Assembly: GCA_024803745.1 (NCBI GenBank)
Contig: JANJXV010000187.1
Location: 1,242,501 to 1,306,500 of the forward strand
Source of the DNA: Megascapheus bottae
Taxonomy: Eukaryota; Chordata; Mammalia; Rodentia; Geomyidae
Reading direction: 5' to 3'
Length of the DNA: 64,000 bases
Shown here: positions 1 to 11,799 of the stretch, piece after piece
Position numbering within the stretch: the stretch's first letter is position 1
How the letters are laid out: the number at the start of each line of letters is the position of its first letter
The notes under the pieces: model-generated
What the model saw: the letters and a program-made list of their open reading frames with translations, nothing else
The model's database searches: none
Told to the model about the DNA's origin: nothing
Position numbers and translations under genes: made by a program

Positions 1-673
1 CACACCATGCATCTCCTCTCCAATGACCAGCTCCCATTGCAATCAGAACAAAGCCTGATCCCCAGGAAACCACAAAGCCCTACTGGGCATGGCCCCCAAT
101 ATTTCCTCAACCTTATCTCCTCTCCCACTGCAACCCACTTCCCTCCTGCTCTGCCAGACCAGTCACCAGCAGCAACTAAACACAAAGAGCAACGCACACA
201 GCACCCTTTTAAGCACGGCCATCCTTCGTTTGTCCTGCTTTGCTTTCCCTCTTAACACAGGCTGGCACGCCGAGTGGCTGCCTCTTCTGAGTGTTCTGTA
301 CAGGACTTCACAAACTCTCAGTAAGCCAGTCCTGAGCCATTCCTTGTAGGAGGATTCCCTCCCTGCCCCTGGCTGCAGAATTTTGTTCAGCCAATCAATA
401 CATAACCTTGTTTATTGTGTGTTGCTCTTTAAAGACCTTTTATCTAATACACTGTGATTCATGAACGTTGAACTGTGGTTGGCAGCCACATAACTCAGGG
501 CTGAAAGAAGCTTATCTTGCATTTCAGCACTGTGTCAGGGAAACTTGAAACAGTAAGCTCATGGACAGAAAACACAGGGAAGGCGAGCATCACAGTCCGG
601 TCACATGTGTCTAAGGGTGGGCAAAGAAAAGGATGAAAGGCGAGTGTCCGTGACTCCCTCCTGGACTTTGAGA

Positions 674-892
674 AGCTTAGGAGGCTGAGATCTGAGGTTC
701 CACGTTCAAATCCAGCCTGGGCAGACAAATCCAAGAAAGTCTTTTCTCCAATTAAGCAATAAAAAGTTGCAATTAGGGGCACAGCTGAAGTAGTTGAGCA
801 CCAACCCTGAGCCTCCTCCATCCACCAAAAACCAGCAAACAAACCTTGGAGAGAATGTGTGACTGAGTTCAAGCTCTAATACTGGCATCAAA
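674..892 (+). repeat. degraded B1-like/Geo dimeric SINE
   Basis: The left half keeps 'aggaggctgagatctgagg' and 'ttcaaatccagcctgggcag', typical of the B1-like family seen many times in this window. The right half is badly diverged but ends in 'gagttcaagctct'. The first 20-30 bases of the family are missing. It looks old. Confidence 0.7.
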
Positions 893-1311
893 GAACAAGA
901 CAAGTAACCAAAAAACCATATACTTTTTTAAAAAATACTATGCCTCGAGATATATGTTTTCATAATTTGTTTCCAAGAGACCATTTTTTTTTGGTAAAAT
1001 GATTGCACACGGTGATCTTATCATTTGTTTGAAATCTACAAATAAAACTTTTTAACAACATAAAAACAAATGGACATTCAAGTGTGGAGTAGTAAAACTG
1101 GTAGAACATGGAGACTAACGCCTCCCTCTTGAACCTCAGCCCGGCCCAGCAGAACTACATGCATGTCTGTAAAAGGCTGCAGCAGTGCGTTGGGCATTGA
1201 TCTGGGTGTTACCAATAACAAGGCAATTCCAAGACAGACATGTCCAATATAGAGTCTGCAAGCCGTGAAAATGGATCTGTATCTCTTATCATCAGTACAT
1301 GATCTGAGTTC

Positions 1312-1440
1312 CCCACCAGAATATAAACTCTGAGGGATTATGTTTGCCACTATTTCTATTCACTGTTACATCTTCAACTGCTAGAACACAACGCTTAACC
1401 AATGTTGGCTGCCTTAGGAAGCCTGAGGCTCTGTAGTCCA
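1312..1440 (+). repeat. L2-like 3' end remnant
   Basis: The pattern 'ataaactctgagggattatgtttg...cactgttacatcttcaactgctagaacacaacgc' follows the layout of the ancient L2 LINE 3' end (length of stay, 'tgt-cc-agtgcctagaacagtgc'). It is highly diverged and the limits are approximate. Confidence 0.4.
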
Positions 1441-1599
1441 AACACAGACAACACCGAGAACATTTCCATAATTTGTAAATGTGCAGTGAGGCAGCAGGCA
1501 TACACTGGGGAGGATCTTGAAGAATTGTCAGCCAGGTAAGTGGTGAATGTTGTAGGTGAGAAGCAAAAGCTCAGAGAAGGACATGGATGACCCAAGAAG

Positions 1600-1790
1600 A
1601 CACACAGTTCAGTTGGAGCCGGAGAAACCTTCCTTTCCTAAGCCATGGCTCAGGCTTTCCTTCTGTTTTTGCTATCGGCCAGCAAATTAGAGATGGAATC
1701 TCCCTTATTACTGGGACGTCTCAGGGCATCTGGCTTTGTGGTTCAGAACAAAGTGAGCGTTCAATAAATGCTGACAGATCAGATTACAGG
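1600..1790 (+). repeat. possible L2-like 3' end
   Basis: The segment ends in 'agtgagcgttcaataaatgctgacagatcag', the classic 'gtgctcaataaatg-ttg' terminus shared by L2 and MIR 3' ends. Upstream similarity is weak. Confidence 0.35.
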
Positions 1791-2039
1791 AAAGGAAAGG
1801 AGAATTCCCAGAAGATCAAAAGGCAGCCTGCACTTTCAGCTAAAGTCAATCACACCACCTGGAAGGACTGACTTAATTTTGAAGCGTTAACTCTCACTGG
1901 AGAAAAGTTCATGAGGAAGAAAGTAGGACTCTACCTACATGACTTCCAAGGAATGAAAAAGTAAAATCCAATTGGCTATAAAATGAACAAGAGAATGAGT
2001 GTGCGTGTGTGTGCGTGTGTATTTACTGACTTGGACAAC

Positions 2040-2480
2040 AGAAAAGTCCAGAATTAGGATGGATTTCAAGTGTGGTTTGCTACAGAGAGCCAAAACAGAG
2101 TTGAGTTTACTGTTTTGCAGCTCTGTTTCTCTCCAGTTCTCTTATCCATGTCTGCACAGTGGTTTCCATCATTGTAGAGTCCCAGAGAAAAGCACTGTAC
2201 ACTCCATGGTCCTCACCAAATATCCAAGATTCACTATGATTGGATGGGCTTATGTCACTCATCTACCCTTGAACCAATCACCTACACCAGAGAAGGGTTA
2301 GAAGCTGTTGATTGGCTGGGCTGAGTCATAGTCCATAAACATAGTGTCAGATAGAAAGAGGGGTAGGGAAATGACCTCCACAAAATGATCACTCTTTCAG
2401 TACACTAAGTAGTTAGGCGAGGCTAAACAGCTTCCAGGGACTCTCAAAATAGGAACAGAATTTGAGAAACGGCTAGTTAA
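2040..2480. other. no gene; possible old repeat
   Basis: No exon is visible. Paired CCAAT/ATTGG boxes ('gattggatgggctt', 'aaccaatcacc', 'gattggctgggctg') at 2239-2315 resemble the body of an old transposon, but I cannot name the family. Confidence 0.25.
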
Positions 2481-2562
2481 AAAAATAATTTTCCCTACCA
2501 AACATTATTGTTCCACATCTCTTGCTAAAGTATGGGGATATAGAGTTAAAAATCTTGATCTT

Positions 2563-2612
2563 TCTTTCCTTTTTTTCCTTCCTTCCTTCCTTTCCTTTCC
2601 TTCCTGTCTCTC
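2563..2612 (+). repeat. (CCTT)n pyrimidine tract
   Basis: A short imperfect run of ccttt/cctt units, with pyrimidines on the plus strand. It lies just downstream, in minus-strand sense, of the candidate terminal exon at 3001-3108. Confidence 0.8.
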
Positions 2613-3000
2613 TTTTCTCTATCAATTATAACATAAAAGTATTTTCAGAATAGTTAAGACTAGACTAGGCAAACTCAAGCCTGTTGCAAAGAAAATATCA
2701 TCCACGTATATAAAAACTGAAATAAGAGAGAAAAAAAGAAGGCTTGATCTATACCCACACAAAAGAAATAAATAGCATTGTTTTGGTGTCGTTTTTCTCC
2801 TAACATCCTCTCTTTGAATATCATACATATACAAGAGGAGGAAAAAAATCTGCAATGATAAGTGAACTCCTTGGCAGAGTTCTTCTAGTCCTGTAATATC
2901 CGACAGGTTCATGAATGCCATGGACGGAACCAACCATTTTCTCCATTCCCTTCTGCATGTCTTCATTCCACTGAAGACGGCCTCACACCCAGACAGACTT

Positions 3001-3108
3001 CTAACACTTTCTCGTCCTGCTCTTGTCAGACAGTGACTCTGCTGCTGAGCGTTCTGGCAGAGCAGGCACACTGTGGACAGGAGCCTCTCCTTTTCCCACT
3101 GATACCCG
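3001..3108 (-). other. candidate terminal coding exon (unproven)
   Basis: Read on the minus strand, a good 3' splice site ('ctttctttgcag') precedes 35 open codons ending in TAG. The peptide is hydrophilic, begins RVSVGKGEAP and ends SDKSRTRKC. The segment and the 150 bases after it keep several CpGs, more than the surrounding DNA, which would fit constraint. A 183-residue open frame overlaps it in a different phase, at 2622-3173, but its composition is not protein-like. I recognise neither product. No partner exon in the matching phase was identified in the window, so this may be chance. Confidence 0.2.
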
Positions 3109-3179
3109 CTGCAAAGAAAGCTTTTTATATCACTTCTGAGACACTTGTTTAAGGTTTGTGCTGAAGTCTGCAAACCAAG

Positions 3180-5455
3180 CAGACAAGTGCTCAGATTCAG
3201 AACTCAGCAATCCCAGCAACGATGAGCTGTGGGGAGTTGGGGATTGTCGGAACTCATGGGATGTTGGAATCTATGTGGGTTCCATTACATGATGAGGCTT
3301 GTTCAGGCAGGGAACCCGAGGGGGCCCCTATGCTGTGTGATGGGATGACAGAAAGAAGTGCCTAGCACCAACCCCAGGAATAGACAACATGGTAGATAAC
3401 AGTGAAGAGTTCTTTTAGAATGTAGCAGCAAGAAAGAGGTGCCGGATATGTGTGGTCATTTATTAGTTGTTTTTTTTTTTCAAATTCGCTCAAAGAGGGG
3501 AAAAAAGTGAGGTGCAGATGGATTGGCTAGTGTATCTGACAAAAATAAAAAGAGGACTGGTTTGAGGCAGGAATGGATCCAAGGATGAAATTGTGGGTGT
3601 GAGCACTGTGTCTCTCCATCTCTTAGATGGAGTGGCCTGGACTTATGTTCATGTTCCGCACAGGCTTTCTCCAAGTGGAGGGAAATGTTTGGGGTCCCCC
3701 GGGGATCCCAGTCACCATTCTTCATTCAGCTTTGTGATATGCAATGCTTTCTTCTCTAGCAGAAATTCTAGGGAATTGCCAGAGGAGTGCTCTGATTGGC
3801 CTGGCTTAAGTAGAAAACCAACTTTTGGAACTAGAGGACTGGGGTGGCATGACATGTCAGTCTTGGGGTGCACATCTTCCTTAAGAGTAAGGCCGCCCAA
3901 TTTAGCACGTAAAAAGTTACAGTGTAAGTATGGATTACACGTGATTCCTTCTCGGGGAGAAATCTGAAACAGGGTGTCTTATGCTTTCTGAACAGTAACT
4001 GGGAAAATCACCAGGTTCCCCTGCCAGGGAAGAGAAGGATTAATTCATAAAGCGCATACATTGGGTAAACCAAGAAACTATTGTCCTTTGGCTCCGTTTC
4101 TCTTGGACTTTTTTTTCCCCATGCTGATAAGAACTTACAATTTGATGGGGAAAACTAGAAACTATGAACCAATGCTTCTCTGCTTAAAAAAAAATAGAAA
4201 AAAGCTCCAGAGATTATGAGTTTGGTGGGATGTTAATAGTTCTTAAGTATAAAAGGAGTCCTGTGACCCAAAAGGCTTTAAGGAAAGAGGGGATGAACTC
4301 AGCTAATCAAATTTATCTGCTATGAGACTGTCCATTTCCAGAGTGAATTTCCCAGGGGGAAAAGGACCATGGAAACGCTTCACACAGAACAGCTTTCTGG
4401 GACTTGGATTTTGCAGAAATCATAACAAGGGCCGGGGCCAAGTGCTAACTAGCTTTATCATTAATGGGATGGATATGACACACTAAATCCTCTAGATTAC
4501 TCCAGGGTATGTTTAAAGACAAAATAAGAGGAAGTATTGATTCCAACTGTTTTCAACCATAACTAAGATGCAGGGATTGCAATGCCTCCTCCATACAAAT
4601 AAAAATGTCCATCACCCAAACACGTGGACGTGTGTCCTAGACAGCCTGGCCAAGCCAAGTTCCATCATCTTTTTTTTTTTTTGCTTTGTGTATTAGCTCC
4701 TAAATTATACCTCCCAGAATGCATTGCATCAGGAAATGGCACCAATTTCTTTTGCACTCAAAGAAGGGCGCTCTCCCACTTTAGACATACCTCCCATCCC
4801 ACAGATCTCTAATTTTTAGTGCTTAGATTTTGTTTTTGTCTAACATCTGGCCTGTCTTTTATTTTCACAAATTCACAGAAATCAAGAGCTGGAGTGTTGG
4901 GAGTAAAAGGCTTTTATTCCTCTCTGCTGCTACTGTTTTGTACTTTTCTCAATGACACAGTATTCTGCATTCCCAAGGAGCTCTCGGCTTCTTATTTTAA
5001 TGCTTGTCAACCTCTGCCCCTCTGCCAAGTTTCTTCTAAGGAACAGCATCCAGAATGCTTCCATTTCCTTTGTACACCCCCCCCCTCAATTCTCCACATT
5101 CTGTTTGCTTCTCCACATCCCATTGAAAATTGGATACTGGGAGTTGCCTGCTATGATAATGAACCATTCATGTTTCAACTTGAAAAGGCATTTAAGATAC
5201 CTGTTTTCATTAGTAATTATAGATAATTGCTATGGTGGATAGTTTTTTCCCCCTTTAATTATGGTACAGAAAAAAAGTCTTTAAGAAATGGAGCAATTAA
5301 TTTCCTGAAACCTTACTGAGAGCAAAGTATGATGTTAGCTCTCACTTTGGGAAGTATTTGTATGTAATTGGGCTTGGCTGCTTGCAAGGGCAGGGTGGGG
5401 GGGGGGAGAAGTAAATTATATTCTAGAATCATCTCTATCATATCTCAGACATGAA
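3180..5455. other. gene-free, largely unique DNA
   Basis: No SINE, LTR or convincing exon was seen. Open frames here are short, on both strands, and lack splice-site support. A poly-C run at 5079-5087 and a poly-G run at 5396-5406 are the only simple features. Confidence 0.5.
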
Positions 5456-5459
5456 TGAC

Positions 5460-5640
5460 TATTTTTAATATTTTTTGCCTGAGTTCACTCATTCATTCTA
5501 CAAACACATGTTGAATGATTTTCGTGGGCCAGTAGCCTTATCAAACACTGAAAGTGCAATGACTACTTATTCATCTACTTATTCATTCAACAATTAGATA
5601 ATTGCTATGCACAAAGCACTAGTATTTAAAAACAGATTGC
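5460..5640 (-). repeat. L2/MIR-like 3' end, two overlapping pieces
   Basis: 'tcattcattctacaaacacatgttgaatgattttcgtgggcc' and then 'cttattcattcaacaattagataattgctatgcacaaagcac' each follow the ancient 'attcattcaacaaatatttattgagcacctactatgtgccaggc' terminus, here as the antisense of the L2/MIR 3' end. Two copies lie back to back. Confidence 0.45.
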
Positions 5641-5839
5641 AATTGTGAAGGTTCGGTATGACTAGGCAAATCAGCTCTCCTAAGGGGGAAAAAAATGTTC
5701 CTGTTGTCTGAGTTTGTATTCCACATCTAAGGTGGTTTTTTTTTTAATTGCATTTACATCAGGAGCAATCTACATACTTATCGAGAGTAAGAAAGTGGTT
5801 ACATGAATCATTGCAATCTACAGCCATTAATAAGCAGAT

Positions 5840-5925
5840 AAAAGGTATTGTTATATATAGGATATAGGATAGGTGTGTATAAATGTGTTTATATAAGTAT
5901 GTATGTGAGATATACATATATAATG
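5840..5925. repeat. A+T-rich, TATA-type simple sequence
   Basis: 'gttatatataggatataggatagg...atacatatataatga' is alternating A/T-rich sequence. A similar tract resumes at 6478, on the other side of the LTR-like segment, so the LTR may have inserted into one original tract. Confidence 0.7.
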
Positions 5926-5928
5926 AAA

Positions 5929-6456
5929 TGGGGAGGCTGGGTCCAGTCGGGGCCATCTTGGCCATATAGTAGACAGGGAATTGGGTTTAATTGATGCCAT
6001 CTTATCTTCATGGTGGAGGAAGGTGATATCCTACCTCCTAGGGGAGAGGCCTGCCTGAATTCCTAGAGACTGGGGTGGAGACCTGGATGACAGGTGAGTG
6101 GACCTGTCAGTCCTATGCCTTGAACTTGAGAGACTCTTGAGTTTCCTGTGACCCTGCTCCTGACACTACTTTGACCAAGACCAGTTAAGGTGCCCTGACA
6201 CCAAGCCTTATGTCCTGTGTCTCCTGGCTCCTGGCGCTTCTCCAGTCACCACGGCATCCTACTTCAGCTCTCCTTTGGGGTTGATCTGGCTTGTCGGTAT
6301 TGTTTTTCTATTCTTCCTTTCCTCCCCTGCTCTCATGGCTCAGTTTTCTGACAGTGTTAAGTATATTTGAGGGGCTACAAGTCTTTGTGACAAGACCTGG
6401 CTCTCCAATAAAGAATCCCAATTCAGCTGCTCAAAATGTGGCTTCTCTGTTTCTCA
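5929..6456 (+). mobile_element. possible solo LTR (endogenous retrovirus)
   Basis: The segment can be bounded by TG and CA. It has a polyadenylation signal in 'ctctccaataaagaatccc' near its 3' end, and it is C+T-rich and ORF-poor, as LTRs are. It lies between two halves of an A+T-rich tract. I could not find a clean target-site duplication and do not recognise the family. No internal retroviral sequence is present. Confidence 0.4.
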
Positions 6457-6477
6457 AGATTTATAACAAAAGAAAAA

Positions 6478-6690
6478 AGAAATATATATCTCACACATAT
6501 CCTATATATCTCAGCACATCACATGTATCTTATATATATACTATATATGCACATAAGACACATATCATATGTATGATATACACCCAATGTACAGCATGCA
6601 TTTCTTCTAAGGTCATATGATATATGCTATAGTGGCTATCATATATATACATATGATAAAGATAAGTTATATATGTAATTATAGATATTA
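6478..6690. repeat. A+T-rich TATA/CATA simple sequence
   Basis: Imperfect 'atatatctcacacatatcc', 'atatatatactatatatgcac' and 'catatatatacatatg' units run for over 200 bases. Palindromic segments such as 'atcatatgtatgat' could form hairpins. Confidence 0.75.
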
Positions 6691-6703
6691 AATTCCTGAA
6701 TGG

Positions 6704-6895
6704 GGCCGAGAGTTTGGCCCAGTGGTAGAGTGCTTGCCTAGCATGCACAAAGACCCGGGTTTGATTCCTCGGCACCACATACATAGAAAATAAAAGCCAG
6801 AAGTGGTGCTGAAGCTCAAGTGGTAGAGCTCTAGCCTTGAGAAAGTCCAAGGACAGTGCTCAGGCCCTGAGCTCAAGCCCAGGACTGGCAAAAAA
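6704..6895 (+). mobile_element. IDL-Geo dimeric SINE, full length
   Basis: The left monomer has a tRNA-like A box region ('agtttggcccagtggtagagtgc') and B box region ('gggtttgattcc'). The right monomer 'agctcaagtggtagagctctagccttgag' runs to 'ccaggactggc' plus an A tail. A perfect 13-bp target-site duplication, aattcctgaatgg, flanks it at 6691-6703 and 6896-6908. Confidence 0.92.
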
Positions 6896-6909
6896 AATTC
6901 CTGAATGGT

Positions 6910-8885
6910 GGGGGGGGAATCTACTTTTAAGCAGTTCTGCAGCAAGCAATCACAGGCTCTGACCTTCCCAATCAATAGCCACACTTTCAGCTCCTCACAT
7001 AGCTCAGCCCCGGGGCACCCATCTGCGCCTGGAATCCAGAGGCCCACAGTAGGAGGAACCGAACAGCCCCTGAAGAGGACATTTCACTATCCATCAACTT
7101 CAAGAGGCCTCCCCAGAGTCCCTAAATTCCTCCACAGCAAAGTGAGTGGAATTTTAACCAGCTGCTTGCATGAGGAATCTATGAATATGCAACCCTCCCT
7201 CGCTTCCCTGGATTGGGGAGGGGGAGGTGAAATATCAAGAAACAGAGATAATTGGGCCCTTACATTTGATATTCTCAGCTGTTGTTCACGGTTGGTGCAG
7301 GTTTCCTGCCTAGCAAGCTTGTGAGAGATTTAGGTCGAGGCAAATACCATGGGTATTATCCATTAGAACAAGATCAAAAGGAAGGAGTGCATTTTTTAAA
7401 AGTCCAGTGTGCAACATGATTACTTGATGGTACTGTTAATTTTCTTCTGTGTTTTGTAACCTCTCTAGAGAGGAGTTTGCAAATACCCCGTGTTTCCATT
7501 ATCCTGGGGCCAAAACAAGCCTGGGCTTACTGCATCGTAGGAGGTGGGATTCTGTGGCTCGTCATGGCGTCGCCATCTCCATCATCAGAGATGGAGAAAG
7601 GTAAGGCTTCTCCGCAGGTGAAGTTACCTGGGATTGCTGATAGACTGAATGCAACCTGACAGAGCCTCCAGAAGCAACACTGACCTTGCTGCAAAGTAGC
7701 CAGCTTCTCTTCTTTCTCTAGGCAACCAGGCCCATGTTTTCACGGTTTGGAGGGATGGATTGGACCCAGGATGGGTGTGTCACTCTGGGCCAGCCAATCA
7801 AAGCATCTCTTTCTCTCTGCCATGGTGATTGGATGGAAGTTGCTTATACAAGCTATTCAGAACCAATGAGAATGTAACTGGGACTGCTGTAAGGAAAATC
7901 AACCTGGAACCAGTCACCTTACCTGTTCTCCCCTCCCCAACCACAGGAAGAACTCACACCACAGATCAGTGGACTTCTCTTTCTCTCTGCTTCCCAGCTT
8001 CCACAAGGTAAGTGGCATTGTCCTGCCACATTCTCCCAACTAAGATTTATGTTCAGCCTCCTCTCAGGCCCAACACCAAGGACCAAGCCATTTCCTCCTT
8101 TACATCATTTTACCAAGTATTTTGCGACCGTAACAGAAGGCTGGCTAAGGCAGACGCTCAGGACTGCAATACCAACTCTAAGAAGAAATTTAATAAATGT
8201 TACCATCAGGATCTTGGTAACACCCCCTCAAATACTTCATTTGCTGCGAGAATATGATTTCTTAACAGAAGCAGAAGAGGTCCTAGACGGAATTGGCTCT
8301 TCAGCATCAGTACAAAACTACTTCTGCCTTCCCATTTCCATCAAGCACCTCAATACCACACTGTTTTTGGAAGCCCAGGCTTGGAAATGAGGTTTCTGAT
8401 TTACTTTTCAATTTGCACTCAGAGGAATGTGTCATAGCCGTGGGTCACTTGAGTCACTCAGGTGCTTCCCGGAATAATGCCCAGGATGGGGGAGGAGGGG
8501 TCCTTTGGAATTGTGCTTTTGCAAAAAGTGACATCACTGAAAAGTTATCAGCAACACTTCCTCAGAGATACCAGGAGAAGCTGTATTGTTTAGACAAATG
8601 CTAATCATTGAGGCCTCCTGCAAATTAAGAGGAAAAAGTGATAAGAAAAAAAAACATCAAGAAAGGATCAGTGTACATTTGTAACTAGTTTTTGCAGGAA
8701 GATGTGGCCCTGACATCACTGCAGATGCAGGGGACCAGGAAGGGCAAGAGAATTGGCAGGTGGCTGTCATCCAGTTGGCCTGGCCTGACACTGTCACAGA
8801 CAAGCATATTTTGCTTGTCTGTGGAAGGCTTGGGATCTTTTTTTGGATCCTGATTTTTTAAATGCTCACAGTCCCCTGAAAAAGA
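6910..8885. other. gene-free; possible old repeat at 7740-7890
   Basis: No exon is recognisable. At 7740-7890 'ggaccc-aggatgggtgtgtcac...ggccagccaatcaaagc' and 'gtgattggatggaagttgc' resemble the CCAAT-bearing body of an old mammalian repeat. The overlapping short plus-strand frames at 7829-8604 show no family resemblance and lack splice context. Confidence 0.4.
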
Positions 8886-8910
8886 CAAAGTCTTTCTGAT
8901 AAGGATTTTT

Positions 8911-9184
8911 TTGTTGTTGTTTTTGTTGCTGTTTTGTTTTTGTTGTTGTCAGTTGTGGGGCTTGAACTCAGGGCCCAGGCACTGTCCCAGAGCTCTTTTG
9001 CTCAAGGCTAGCACTCCACCACCACGAGCCACAGCTACATTTCCAGTTTTTGAGTGGTTTATTGGAAGTAAGAGTCTCAAGAGGACTTTCCTGCCCAGCG
9101 TGACTTTTAATTGTGATTCTCAGACCTCGGCCCCCAGAGTAGCTACGGTTATAGACATGAGCTACTGGAAGCACCTGGCTTCCA
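8911..9184 (-). mobile_element. B1-like/Geo dimeric SINE
   Basis: Antisense copy. It starts with a T-rich tail, then 'gggcttgaactcagggcc...gctcaaggctagcac...gagccacagct' (right half) and 'cagagtagctacggttatagacatgagc' (left half). A perfect 12-bp duplication, ataaggattttt, lies at 8899-8910 and 9185-9196. Confidence 0.88.
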
Positions 9185-9374
9185 ATAAGGATTTTTAAAT
9201 GATGTTACTTTTAAGTTGTTTTTGCCTCAAAACAAGTGAGGGGAAAAAATGGCAGATCACTGGACCAGTTGAAAATACACCAGACAAATGCAAAAGGATC
9301 AAAAGCATGCTCATAGCAAGTCCGTCAGATAAAATGCAATTCAAGGTCAAAAGCATACATTTTTCCAAATGAGA

Positions 9375-9535
9375 GATCCCTTAATTATTTATATATTTAT
9401 TATTAATATTTATTCATATATTTGATACATATTATATGTAAGATGTAACATATATAATTATATTCATATAATTTGTATGTGACATAATGTACTAGGTATC
9501 ATTATAGATTATATGTATATATCTGTGATCTTTGA
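9375..9535. repeat. A+T-rich simple sequence
   Basis: 'tatttatatatttattattaatatttattcatatatttgatac' and similar sequence. There is no coding content. Confidence 0.7.
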
Positions 9536-9559
9536 CCCAAACTAATAGAGTAATAAAAC

Positions 9560-9725
9560 ATTCTGTACCTAAAGGAAGAGCATAAAGGAAAGAAATTGGG
9601 GAATGTTAGAATATGCCCCAATATGGGAGGAGGTAAAAGAATGCTAATGGGGCCTTACTATGAAATACTATGCAGGGATTAGAATGATCTACCTATGAAC
9701 TATAGCACTCGAATGACTTGCTATT
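9560..9725 (+). repeat. possible old L1M fragment
   Basis: 'ccttactatgaaatactatgcagggattagaatgatctacctatgaac' follows the ancient L1 3' motif 'atggaatactatgcagc-ataaaa-aatgaa'. It is short and diverged. Confidence 0.3.
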
Positions 9726-10194
9726 GTTGGAGACTTCCCACGTCTGGACATGCCTTCTGTCCTTCTGTGAGCGATCAGCAACCACAAAACAATTGACATG
9801 GAGACAGGTAGCTTATCTCCCTGCCCTCTTATAAGTCAAAGTCTGTCCCGGAACACCAAATAGGAAGCTCACAGTGAGATAGGGCTTAGACGAGATGTCA
9901 CCTGGGGGTATTTACTTCCATTCCACCTTCTGTTTGCCCTCTCCTACTGTTCTTGCTCCAACATAGGTGCATCTGGAGAGCAGGTCTCAAATGACCACAT
10001 GCACAAGTCCCGAGTGCAAGCTCTACTCCACAAAGCACAAGCCAAGGCAGGCTGCCACAAAGTGATGGACCCTAATGATGACGACAGCACTATTTACCAT
10101 GTTGATATATGAGCATACTATGGGATGCTCAATGCCTTACGTATTTGTTTTTTCATATTCTCACGAACGTCTCCATAGATAGTCACGAGGAATC

Positions 10195-10288
10195 CCTATT
10201 TTGTAGAGGATGAACTGAAGGCTGGAAGAAGAAATCTGAATTGCCCGAGTTCATGTTGTCACAAGTTAGCAAAGCAAGTCTTTGCTCC
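10195..10288 (-). repeat. MIR SINE fragment
   Basis: 'tagaggatgaactgaaggctgg...attgcccgagttcatgttgtcac' is a diverged antisense MIR core ('agatgaggaaactgaggc...cttgcccaaggtcac'). Confidence 0.5.
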
Positions 10289-10391
10289 CAGTTGATGCTG
10301 CTCAGAGACCAGCAAAGAAGCGTCCACTCTCCAAGGTCAACTAACGCACCTCCAGACCTGCAGTACCACACTTTGATGCTGTAGGTTGGGT

Positions 10392-10617
10392 TTGGTTTGG
10401 GTTCTGTGCCCGTAATGGGGCTTACACTCGGGGTCTGGGTATGTTGTCTCTTAGCTTCATCACTCAAGGCTAGTGCCCTCCCACTTGAGCCACTTCGGGC
10501 TTTCTGTTGGTTAACTGGAGACTCTCACAGACTTTACTCTGCAGGCTGGCTTTGAAAGCCAATCCTCAGATCCCAGCCTCCAGAGCAGCTAGGATTATAG
10601 GTGTGAGCCATTGGCAA
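10392..10617 (-). mobile_element. B1-like/Geo dimeric SINE, old
   Basis: Antisense. 'atggggcttacactcggggtctggg...ctcaaggctagtgccctcccacttgagcc' is the right half. 'ccagcctccagagcagctaggattataggtgtgagcc' is the left half. Confidence 0.8.
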
Positions 10618-10889
10618 CTTCGTTGAAAGTACTAAGTTTTAAAAAGGTTATCTCACATATTTCGCTGGGCCTTTGCATGTATCATCATCTTCATTCTTGC
10701 CACACTCCTGGGAAATGAATCGCATCCTCCCTTTCCACAAATAGGAATGTGGAAAGGTGAGAAGCTTTGCGACCAATGAGATGATGGCGGCTCGGATCCG
10801 AAACATGTGGGCTCTCTGCCTGGCCTCTCCCACCCTTTCCTCAGGTGTTATTGGGCTTCTTTTCCAATAACCAAAGAAACCAAACTTCA

Positions 10890-11790
10890 CCCCGACAGAA
10901 GAACTAAAACAAAGCTGATTTCTCCTTACTTCCCCTAATTCCTGACATCATAGATAAATAAAAAAGCAGTAATAAACCTGTAGGTCCTCACCTCTTAACT
11001 GATTTAAGTCCATCCCGAAAGTTACCAGGGGTGGAAATGAAATTGTCTGTTTCATGTTTGTAATCTTGGGAGAGAAGGGGACAGTCTGAAATTGGTGTTG
11101 TAAATTGGGATCCATTTGTGTTAGCCAGGTAAGAAGTCAGCTCGTTTTCTATTTTTTTTTTTAATAATTTCCACAAATTTCCTTTTTGTTTTATTCTTGT
11201 GTCGATCTCTGTCTCTGTCTCTCTTCCTTCTCTCCCTTTTCATGTGCCCTCTCACATTTTCACTTCCTATAAGAGGGATCACTGTGCCTGCACTAACATG
11301 TGCTATAAAAAAAAAGCCTTTAAATGTGTATGTTGTTAAATGAAAAGAAATCGCATCTACATCTGCCTGTGTGTCCTTGAGGTTGAAATTCCCTTTTAAA
11401 AGAGAGAATTAAATGATAAGGTTAGAGGTCTCCCGACTCCGCATAATTCTGTCTGTGATTAAAAGCCAATAGTTTCATTATTTTGGTGATGTTCTGGGGT
11501 TTTGGGGACTTAATTCTGCCTTGTAAATTGAGGTCAGCAAGCTAGAAGAAAACTGAAAATCCTCTGGGCTCGCTGCTATGTTCCCGAGACCACAGTCGCT
11601 ATCAGCTCTGTCCTAATGAATCTCCACTCTATTAAGTGGTTATTTGGTCTTGAAATAGGTCATTTGTAGCTCCTTCTCACTCAAGAACAGAAGGCAAACT
11701 GTTAGAGAAGAACTGGAAGAACAGAAGGTGGATTGAGACTGAAAAGGGCTCTCCTACCAAGGGCTCCATTTAATGGACTCAGAATAAAGT
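10890..11790. other. gene-free; part looks conserved
   Basis: No repeat was recognised. The 11330-11660 stretch is unique, balanced in composition and keeps several CpGs ('ctcccgactccgcataattc', 'gggctcgctgctatg'). It has the texture of a conserved non-coding element, although nothing in a single sequence proves that. Confidence 0.3.
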
Positions 11791-11799
11791 GCTCTGGGA

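Noticed and set aside
2622..3173. 183-residue minus-strand frame
   Set aside because: Its second half is hydrophobic, Phe/Leu-rich translation of T-rich DNA. A different phase at 3001-3108 fits an exon better.
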